Shown: positions 22,881-32,541 of the stretch, piece by piece
Layout of the letters: each line of letters starts with the position of its first letter
Position numbering within the stretch: position 1 is the stretch's first letter
DNA from: Prinsepia uniflora
Lineage: Eukaryota; Streptophyta; Magnoliopsida; Rosales; Rosaceae
NCBI GenBank assembly: GCA_032719365.1
Contig: CM064865.1
Coordinates: forward strand, 35,142,065 to 35,206,064
Direction of reading: 5' to 3'
DNA length: 64,000 nt
Made by a program: the position numbers and the translations under genes
Notes under the pieces: generated by a model
What the model was told of the DNA's origin: nothing
Database searches by the model: none
What the model saw: only the letters and a program-made list of their open reading frames with translations

Positions 22881-24026
22881 TCTTTTAATTGAGTTTTATT
22901 TTATATTATTTTATACCATTTATACTTATTTTTTAATGTTAAAATGACAAACAATTGGAGAAAATAATATATTTTGTGGTAAATTTGCAGAAACAAATAG
23001 AACTTGGAATTTTGAGCATTTCGGCGAAAGAATCATCCCAATCGGAGTTATAACGAAGAAATTATGATTGAAATAAGGGAATCTACCAAAATTCTCAAGT
23101 AAATTCGGTAGGGAGCTACCGAATCCATCCCAAATCCATAAGTATTAAATATATGTCTGGTATTTTCTTTCTAACATTTTTGTAAATTTTAAATACAATC
23201 TTCATGTATTTTACTTCATGAATTTTAGTTATTTCATATGTTTTTGTGCTTCGTACTTCAATTTGACGCTAAGATGAATCATATTGTATGTATCAGCCGA
23301 TGTTGGTGCACTTAGAAGAGGATTGAAGAGAGTTAATGTAACGACCCGTTCCGGAAATCGAGATTAGATTAGGGGTTTTAATGTTGATCGTTATTAGCGC
23401 ATTCAGTAAAAATGTAAGGTGGATCATATTGTAAGTGCCGGCTGCTGTCGGGGTATTTATAATATTGAAAAACGTATGTAGGTAATTGAAGTGATTAAGG
23501 TGAGATTTCGTGATTTGTTTGATATGTGCAAAGGTTAAAGTGTTGGTAAGATTTGTGTTTAAAGAAAGTCCATTGTACAAAGGTGAAAATAGGAGTAGTG
23601 TAAATAATGTGATTGTTAATTCAGATTTACTCATGTAAAAGTATCGGTTTTGTCTATGAAACTCATCTATGGTTTGTAAATCCTAGTTAGCATGAGCATT
23701 TGCATTTTAATTCTTAGTTTGTGTAAAAATGTACCTTCGGCTACAACTCTTTTCAAAACCCCCCAAATTGTTTTTATTCTTTAATTCTTTTGTTCTTTAA
23801 ATTCTTAAATTCTTAAATTTTTGAATTCATTTATTATTTTATTCTTTGATTATTTATTATTCTTTTTCACTAACCTTTATTTAATATTTCCTAATTTCTC
23901 CGGTTAAGAACGATCCCTATTTACCAATACTACATCTACACAAAAAAGGTTTAAATTGCATATGCTTTCATTAAGTATTGAATGTTACTTTGTGTTTACT
24001 TAAATGCTTCGTAAAAGCCTTATTAA
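22881..24026. other. DNA interrupting the LINE; contains a Tekay-type LTR start
   Basis: AT-rich, no gene. At 23337-23383 it reads TGTAACGACCCGTTCCGG followed by AGATTAGATTAGGGG, the 5' end of the C/D-type LTRs, but the similarity stops after about 45 bp. Diverged direct repeats around ATCATATTGTA lie on either side (about 23277 and 23423). This looks like a remnant of an insertion and deletion. Confidence 0.45.
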
Positions 24027-25085
24027 TATGGGGGTTTGGGTTTCAAGGATTTTGAGGCTTACAATCAAGTAATGGTGGCTAAGCAAGCTTGGCGGCATCT
24101 CGAGCACCCTCAGTCCCTAGTGGCTTGTCTCTTGAAAGCATAGTATTTCAAGTCGGTTGATTTCATGCAAGCTGAGTTGGGTTCTACCCTTTCTCTTGTG
24201 TGACGGTCCATTTTATGGGGTCGGGAGGTTCTCTAGAAAGGTCTGATTTGTCGAGTGGGGACGAGATAAGCAATTCGAGTCTTCCAGGATTGTTGGATCC
24301 CTAAACCCACTACTTTCTGACCAATCATGAATTTGGGTCTACCAGTTGATTCTTTGGTTTCCGATTTTCTCAATTCGGACGGTAGGTGGAATCTGGAGCT
24401 TCTTAATCAAGTGTTTTGCCTTAAGGGCGTGGCTGCCATTACTTCTATTGTACTCCTTCTTGTTTTTAAGTTTGTGGATGGCAGGTTTTGGTTCTATACA
24501 AAGAATGGGAAGTATTTGGTGAAATCTGGATACCATATTGCTTTATCACTACTGCGTGATAACCAAGGTGGCAGGGCCAAGTGTTCGAATATTGTGCGGG
24601 CTGAATTATTTTGGAAGCAGTTGTGGAAGCTGGGGGTACCAAATAAACTAAAAAAAATTTGTTAGAGAGCCTGCTTGGAGATTTTTCCCACTGCTATTAA
24701 TCTGCATAGTAGAAGAGTGCTTAACTCTGGTATTTGTTGTCAATGTGGGAAGAAGCCTAAGGATGTGCTTCATGCTTTATGAGGATGTAAACACAACTAA
24801 TTGGTGTGGGCCATCTCATACCTCCTGCTAGAGGATTTCCCATCTCGGGGTCGTTTCATCGATGTATTTGAGTATGCTATCTCTAACCTTTCTAGGTGTG
24901 ATTTGGAATGTTTTATCTTCATTTGTTGCTAGATTTGGCACGAGCGAAATCGGAAAGTGCACAATTTGGGTGGCTTGGAAATAGATTTGGTGGTGGAAAG
25001 GGAGGTGGCTGCTCAAGCTAAGTTTTTTTTACTATTGGTCAGTATTCAGGGGCACGTTTAGTCCGTTAAATTATATGGGCCAAAG
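24027..25085 (+). pseudogene. LINE (L1-type) remnant, right part with zf-RVT-like region
   Basis: Starts GGLGFKDFEAYNQVMVAKQ (24030), the junction after the RT domain in plant L1 elements, then LGSTLSLV*RSILWGREVL with stops. The longest open segment (24327-24665) is followed by LKKIC, a stop, RACLEIFPTAINL, then CCQCGKKPKDVLHAL. The pattern W..LW.L..P.K....RA...PT...L....C..CG..P....H.L matches the zf-RVT zinc-binding domain of plant LINE-like proteins. Many stops make it a pseudogene. It ends in a region without clear coding near 25085. Confidence 0.75.
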
Positions 25086-25139
25086 TTGCTGCTAGTTGCT
25101 TAGGTCCAGAGGTTTTCATCATAGTTTATAACTGGGGTT

Positions 25140-25335
25140 TTCAGGGAAATGTGGGTCAGGGGCATTTATGTATTTCATATGTTTATGCATGCATGTTTTT
25201 ATAAAACCGAAGGGAAAAATGATTATTTCGAAAAGTGATTTTCTAAAGGCTTTATTTTTGTCCACTCACAGTTTTTTTGGTTTTGGTACCCTCCAAGCTG
25301 ATCTCGGGAGGTATTGAGGTTCATGCTTTTTCTTG
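25140..25335 (+). repeat. Fragment of a Tekay-type LTR, 3' part
   Basis: Contains TTATGCATGCATGTTTTT, GTCCACTCACAGTTTTTTTG and CTCCAAGCTGATCTCGGGAG in the order and spacing of the 3' third of the LTRs at 28500-28650 and 52020-52140. No flanking duplication was found. It may be the other end of the fragment at 23337. Confidence 0.6.
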
Positions 25336-25582
25336 GGACTGCAGGCTTTTAAGGAAATTTTTTTTGTAGTATAAATTCATCTAATCCTACACAGAAACAG
25401 TCCTATGATATTAAACCATCAAAAGCCCACCTCAAAAACACGACTCGAATCCTTGATTTTCAGCCTAAAAAGTCGAGTTTGAGTTCTGGGCATTCCTGAG
25501 TCCAAAATCTTCATGTTCTTGGTTCAAAACGATCACAGAGACTCAAATAAAGAGGGTTTCCTCCTCTCATTTTCCCCATTTG

Positions 25583-25682
<100 letters not shown>

Positions 25683-25767
25683 TCTCCTCTCCCTAGTTCT
25701 CCCTTTCTTATGCCCTCACCTTTCTCCTCCTCTGTTTTTCTTCCTCTTGATTTTTCTTCTCGAGTTT

Positions 25768-28700
25768 TGTAACAACCCGTCCCGAATTTCAGGATTAGAT
25801 TAGCGACTAATGAAGGATTAGTGAGATTAATTGGTGATTAGTTGAGCGAAATCGGACGGACGGGGCAAAATGATCGTATTGGCCCTAATCATAGGTAAAA
25901 TGTTGACTTTTGACTCGGGGAGTCAAACATACGAGGACCGATGACCGTGACATAGATCGGGACGTCACGAGTCCGTAGACAAGCGACACGTCGAAATCGA
26001 ACGTCGGTCGGAAAAGTTATGGTCACGAGAGTGAAATTGGGGATTTACGTCTCGGGATTCGAATAAAATAATAAATAAAATCTGATTGGTTGACTTAATA
26101 ATGTGGGACCCATGGATGAGTGACAAGTGTCACTCATCCCATTGGTCATTATCCCTAAAAAGTGGATCTTAATCATGATTGAAGGATTAGGTGCAAATAT
26201 ATATAATTAATCCCACCTACTTTCCATCTCCACTGTTCATCTCTACCTCCCCCTCTCATCTCCACCGTCCATCTCCCTCATATGTGTACCATCATCAGAC
26301 TTCACCATATTTCATTATTCTTCAATCTCGAACACAAAAACACACCACCTCACCACCACCTCCATCCATATGTTCGTGTGAGATACCTTGAATGTGATTG
26401 AGAGAGAGTATGGCTAGTGGAACTAGGAAGACTTGACAGTGACGGCCTGAGCCACATCGGAGAGGAACCGAAAAACAGAGAAGGTATGGTTTCGGTTTGA
26501 AATTCGAATATGAGTTCTAGGAGTTGTTAGTTGATTTCTTTGATGCGAATGGCTTGCTGGTGATCATATGTGATGGTAGGGGTTGGAATCGGGGGCTGAG
26601 GGGATCGGAGATGGCAGGAAACAGAGGAGGAAAAACAGGGCACTTTCTTCGATCCAAACGAGTAACTTCTTGACCCATTTTCGTAGTTCTGATTGTATAG
26701 GTTGATAGGAAATGAGTACAAGAAGGTTTAGGAATCGAAAATGGCAAAAATGGATCGAAAATGAGAGAGAAGGAGCACTAAACTGATCGAGAACTAGTGA
26801 ACCGGTTCAGACCAGGTTTGCTAGAGGTTGATGGTGATACTGTGTAGGGCGCGTGAGCTTCACGCGCAACCCCTTTGGACGGTGCGTGAGGGCGCGTGGG
26901 GGGTAGTTTGGGAAAGTGTTCAACATGACTTTTAATCTATTCGATGTAACGAACATTTTGGGTCTGGTTTCGTGTCGATCGGACATCGTTTCGATATAGT
27001 TCGGGATGCCCGAACATTTGGGATTGATTTTAAAAATAATTAAATTTTGGGAAAATTTCGGGGCTTCAATGAGAGGTTAATAAGGTAGTTAGTAACCCTC
27101 TAGTATGATTTGGACAGGTTTGGGAGTCTTGGTGACAGTGATTAGCTGGGGGAGGCTTACGACACCCAAATCGAGGCGACATCGTATGCCGGTCTGTGAG
27201 TGGACCTTGATTTCTAAACTATGATGCATGCATAAATATTTTATATGGTTTATAGATATGATTTCTATCATGGTGATTATGGATTGGCGATTTATATGAT
27301 TTCACGTATTTCGAGGCGATTTACGTATTTACACGTATATCGAGGTTTATGGTTTTGCATTGATTATACGTGCTTATGATTTTGGTAATGATTTAATGAA
27401 ATGGATTTGGATTTGAAAAGGTAAACTCGGGCACGAGACCCATTTGTTTTGGAAACCCTTGAACTTAAATTACATTTTAGTTTCATTATTGGGCTAGGGG
27501 CCCAATTGGTTCGTGGATTGATTTCGGATTTGGAAATATGGAATCGAGCCTGAGGCTATTTAATTTACGAACTCTCAGACCTCGGGTTCATTTGATTTAA
27601 TAAGGCATCAGGCTGGAGGCCCAGTTGATTTAAGAATCGGGTTAGAGGCCCAGTTAGTTTACGAATCGGGCCAGAGGCCTAGTCGGTTTGCGAATCGGGC
27701 TTGAGGCCTAGTTGATTTAGGAATCGGGCTGAGGCCCAGTTGATTTAAGTAATCGGGCTAGAGGCCCAGTTGGGTTATGTAATCGGGCTTGAGGCCTAGT
27801 TGGTTTACATGATCGGGCTTGAGGCCCAATTGGTTATGATATCGAGCTTGAGTCCCATTTATGGTTTATAAATGTGATTTCGGGTTCGGAGACCCTAAAC
27901 GGATTTGGATTTAGAAATGATGGATTTCTGGTTTCATGACAGTTTATGGGGACCAGGCATGAACCTTTGAAAGGTTTGAGAATGATTTCAAAATGGTTTT
28001 TCATATACCATCCTTTTTTTATGGATTGTCTCCTAAGGGGAGGGTCGTTTGCCTGGGTGGACCCCAGAGTAGTCACAGAGCACTAACTGAGTGGAGTCGC
28101 CCCCATTGGGTACCTTACTCTCAGGAAGGCTTTTATGGATTATAACCCCCACGGAGGGTCATTGATCTGCGAACATTAACCTAGGTGGATCTTGAGGAGA
28201 CTTGGAATTTAAGACCCCGGGTAGCACACTCATAGCTTTAGAAACCGTGATAGGATTGGTTATATGATATATGGTAAACATGATTATTGGATTTCAAAAA
28301 TAGTATTTCTGTGTTTTATGGATTTGGGCAGTGACCCACGTGGATCATGTTTTACGGATTTTCGTATCCTATGGTTTTAAGCTGAGTTCCCACATATGTT
28401 TGATATGATTATGGATTTGTGTAAATGGATTTGGACAGGGGCCCGTATGACTTGAATTTATGGAACTTGGGGCTGAGACCCTATTAATAGTTATTTGAAA
28501 CATATGTGGTTTGATAGATGGTTTTTCTATGCATGCATGCTTTTAGTGAAGGGTATAAATATCTTTAATGAAATGTGTTTTATTAAACTATTGCTTTTCA
28601 TCCACTCACAGTCTTTTCTGGTTTTTAATGTCCTTCAGGTTGATCTCGGATGCGAACTATAGCAGAGATCGAGACATCACACTCCTCCACTGGATCCTGG

Positions 28701-28819
28701 TACGCTCTAAAAGCCGGTCGGGCTAAAGGTTTGAATTATCCCTTGTCTGACACTTCATGTTAGACGGGATCATGACACATCCCGTGTTAATCCCGGGAGG
28801 ATTGGGATGAGTCGTGACA
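25768..28819 (+). mobile_element. Solo LTR, Tekay-type, TSD agttt
   Basis: Starts TGTAACAACCCGTCCCGAAT and ends GAGTCGTGACA, 3052 bp, flanked by agttt at 25763-25767 and 28820-28824. It has one copy of the U3 module (25960-26020), no PBS or coding after it, and therefore is a solo LTR. It holds paired GCGCGTG motifs (26849-26900), an array of GGGCTTGAGGCCC units (27585-27850), boundary motifs CTGTGAGTGGACC (27194) and TCCACTCACAG (28601), and the GTCTGACA(C) hairpin (28744). Confidence 0.95.
27585..27850 (+). repeat. Tandem GGGCTTGAGGCCC stem-unit array in solo LTR
   Basis: About eight units of roughly 30-35 bp, each ATCGGGCTxGAGGCCCAGTTGRTTTA-like with a short GGGC...GCCC inverted repeat. 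Units are near-identical in the core and variable in the linker. Confidence 0.85.
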
Positions 28820-28824
28820 AGTTT

Positions 28825-29392
28825 GGCTACTTCCAACACACTATATACACACACCCACAGTCGGTGCAATAAAGAAGATAGGGTGGGGAGGAGATAAGGA
28901 TGTGACACTTGTCACCATCATAAAAGATTAGCAAAAATATCTCAACTTGTCAAATTACCAAAATGCCCCCAATGTCAAAATTACCAAAATGCCCATGGTC
29001 ACTTCAGACCCGTAACAAACTTATCCAATCTCTGATTCCAACATGCCATTTTATTACAGACTCAAGACTTCGAGACCTATGTAACGGTTCTCATGAAAAC
29101 TCCAAAAAGTCAACTTTGGACCTATAATCGTAAGATAGTCAATTCCCAAGTTAACTTTTCGAAATTACATTTTTTGAATTTTTTTATCGTTATACCCAAA
29201 GATAATAAATTATTCTATTTGTTTCCCGACACTCGAAATCTATAGTAAAATATTAAAATATCACAATCGACGTGCATTATAATTTAGGAAAATAAGTCCA
29301 TTCAACTCAAGGTCGAAAGGAGTCTAATTCCAAGATATTTGGTCCCCCATGACCTTTAGAGCTACCACGCCTGTTAAATATATCAATTGGCA
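28825..29392. other. Intergenic DNA with a faint minus-strand LTR relic
   Basis: No gene is recognised. Between about 28930 and 29180 the minus strand loosely follows the U3 start of the Tekay-type LTRs in order: CATTTTGGTAATTT, a GTTACGGG step, TCGAAGTC, GTTGACTTTTTGGAG. This suggests a very old LTR fragment. The rest is AT-rich. Confidence 0.35.
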
Positions 29393-29397
29393 TTACT

Positions 29398-32300
29398 TGT
29401 AACGACCCGTCCCGAATTAACAGGATTAATTGAGGATTAATAATGGATTAGCGAGACTAATCGGGGATTAGAAAAGGATTAGCAGATGTCCAAGCGAAAT
29501 GACGATTTTGCCCCTAGAATGGGCAAATCATTGACTTTTCATTCAGGAGGTCAAATAGACTTTGGACGATGACTGTGACGTAGTTCGTGACGTCATGAGT
29601 TCATAGACAGGTGGCACGCCTGATTCCGACGTCCGAGGAAGAAGTTATGATTTTCTGAAGTTCGAGGGCATTTTAGTAACTTAGTTGAAAAGGAGCAAAA
29701 AGTTGACTTTTGACCCGGGAGGTCCGATGGACGAGGGCCATAGACCGTTACGTAGATCAGGACGATACGAATCCGTAGACGGGCAGCACGTCGAATTCGG
29801 ACGTTCGACGGAGAAGTTACTGTTCACGGAAGTTCGAAAGTACAATTGTACAAATTACAAAACGGATGCTTTTGGAATTAAGTGGGCCCCAGATATTTGT
29901 CATTGGACCAATGGATGAGTGACAGGTGTCACCCATCCACTGGCCATCCCTTTTCCTTCACGCATATCCCTCCCTTGCCTTCATCGATCATTTTCCCCAT
30001 TCCCAAACAAACCCGATCAAAACTATCACCCCAAATCCAAACCCTTACCCTATGATCTTGGTTGTGAGACCCTGAGAGTGAGAGGAACGTTGGTTGATGA
30101 TGGTGGCCGGCAGGAAGCAACGCCGCCGTGGACGGCGGCCATAAACCCGAGCAAGTACCCGGTAAGACCCATTTTCATGTTGATTTTGATTTTGATGTTA
30201 TGGACGGTTTTGGAGGATTAGTAAGGGTTTATTAGGTTTCTTAGGGAGTTTAAAGAAGGTTTTTATGGTGGTTGGACGGTTGTGGAAGCCGTGGAAGGAG
30301 AATGAAAATCTAGGTCGTGAGGCCTTTGAACATGGATAGGATTTAAGGGTTTTTCCTTAGTTTTAGGGATTGGAAATGATAGGAAATGACAAAATAGGAA
30401 GAATGGAATAGAAAAGGAGAAGATTGGACGAAAAATGAAGAGAGGAGGGCCTTGGACGGCAGACCGGATTTGCAGGAAAAAGTGGGCTGGCCAGTTCGGA
30501 CCGGCCTGGCCGAGGGTTGAAGAAGGACTGTGCAGGGCGCGTGAGACCCACATGCAGTCCCTTCTAGGGGCACGTACGGGGGCGTGACCCATCTTTTGGG
30601 GGTGGTTTCAACACATGAAATCATCTATTCAAGGTAACGAACATTTTGGGACTAGTTTCGAGTTAATCGGACATCGTTTCGATATAGTTCGGGATGTCCG
30701 AAGGTTTAGGATCGGTTTTTAAAATAGTTAGAAATTTCGGAAAATTAGGGGACTTTAGTGAGAGGTTATTTAAGTAGTTAATAACCTTCTATTATGATTT
30801 GGACAGGTTCGGGAATCCAGGAGGCGACGATTAGCCCGGGAAGATGTTTTGGCATGCATATCGAGGTGCGGCTTCGGACGGTCTGTGAGTAGACCCTTCT
30901 TTCGAACTTGATGCTTGCATAAAGTTTTATATGTGTTTTAATACATGTTTTTTGATGCCATGAGTGAATTTGTTTGTGGTAGCTTAGGATTTAGGTATTT
31001 GCACGTATTTCGAGATTTCTGGTTTTATACGATGCTTATACGTGCTAGGTTTTCAATGAGGGTTTAATGATTTGGTTTTGGACTTGGAAATATGAAATCG
31101 GGCACAAGACCCATTTGATTTACAAACTCTCGGACTTCGAGTCCATTTGATTTGACGAGAAATCGGATCGAGGGTCTATTTGAGTTATACGATCGGACCA
31201 AGGGTCCAGTTAATTTATGATTCGGGCTTGAGGCCCTATTGGTTGTGAAATCGGGCTTAAGGCCCCGTTGCTTTATGGTTTCGGGCTTAGGGCCCAGTTA
31301 GCTGTGGTATTGGGCTTGAGGCCCAGTTGATTGTAACATCGAGCTTGAGTCCCAGTTCGGTTTATGAAATGAGAATTCAAGCATGAGACCCTGTTGAACT
31401 GTGGATTTAGGCCAAGGCCTGTGAAATGGATTTAAATCGAATTCGAGGAATCCTGTTGAGATGAATCGGGTTTGAGACCCAGTTGAAATGTGTTTTTTGA
31501 AAGAAAGAAAGAGATTTAAAAATGATTATGAACCCTCCACATGATTTATATGGTCTCTTCCAGACGTCGACCTGGAGAGTCACGATCCACAGACCAGAAT
31601 GGTTATCCCCATAGGGATCCCGTTCCAAGAGTGGAAGTTATGATTTATGTTGTAGTCCCAGACCAGATTCCAGAGAGATGTGTGGACTAGATCCAGAGAG
31701 AGAGCTCGGACTAGATCCAGAGATTGAGCCTCCCCGATGGAGAATTCCTGGGTGAAGACTCGGAGTGAGACCCCGAGTAGTGTGCACACTAGTATAGATA
31801 TGATATGGTGACATATCGGGGATGTGTTCCCTAGGGGCTGTGTGCCTCGAGTTGGCATCTTCTCGGAAGTGCCGCAGATGGGTTATACGTATATCGATAC
31901 TTATGTGTTTTTGATGGAAAGTGATTTGAGGGTAGGAGACCCTGTGTTTCATGTTTTAGAAAGTGGTTTGGGGCAGAAACCCCGTATTCTGTGTTTTGGT
32001 ATTTCACTGAGAATGGTTTTGGGCTGAGTTCCCACATGTTATGGTTTATGGTTTTTGAGTTGTGATTTCGGGTTGGGGACCCAATTGAATTTATGGGTCA
32101 TGAAGATTTATGGGGCCGTGCATGAACCCTTGAAAGGTTTTGAGAATGTTTTCAAGTAGTTCTATGAATGTTTTGATAAACGGTTTTGAATGCATGCATA
32201 TGCTTTTAGTGAAGGGCATAAATGTCTTCTTAATGAAAATATTTTTAATGAAATGTTTATTTTTGTCCACTCACGACTTTTAATGTTTTAATACCCTTCA

Positions 32301-32484
32301 GGTTGATCGTGGATGTGGGCTGTAGCAGAGACGAGACATCACACTGCTCTTCTTACGATCCTGGTGTGCTCTGGAAGCCCTCACGAGGGTTAGAGACGGA
32401 ATTTTTCCTAGTCTGACACTTCGTGTCAGACGGGATCAGGCGCGTCCCACGTTAATCTCGGAGGATTTGGGACGGGTCCTGGCA
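29398..32484 (+). repeat. 5' LTR of element C
   Basis: 3087 bp. It has two copies of the U3 module (about 29590 and 29765), boundary motifs CTGTGAGTAGACC (30883) and GTCCACTCACG (32265), GGGCTTGAGGCCC array 31140-31350, and a perfect 9-bp hairpin at 32411-32431. The last bases read CTGGCA where relatives have CTGTCA. Confidence 0.93.
31140..31350 (+). repeat. GGGCTTGAGGCCC stem-unit array in 5' LTR of C
   Basis: About six units, including CGGGCTTGAGGCCCTATTGG, CGGGCTTAAGGCCCCGTTG and TTGGGCTTGAGGCCCAGTTG. The 3' LTR copy (about 37080-37280) holds fewer units. Confidence 0.8.
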
Positions 32485-32487
32485 AAG

Positions 32488-32541
32488 TGGAATCAAAGCG
32501 GGTTTGCTTATGGTACTCTGATACCAAAGTGGTATCAGAGC
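32488..32541 (+). other. Two PBS-like sites of element C, the second inside a perfect hairpin
   Basis: The site next to the LTR reads TGGAATCAAAGC (32488-32499), a decayed initiator-Met PBS. A perfect TGGTATCAGAGC follows at 32530-32541. Its first 11 bases pair exactly with CTCTGATACCA at 32516-32526 across the 3-base loop aag. Element D has a smaller hairpin at the matching place (52358-52372). Confidence 0.75.
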
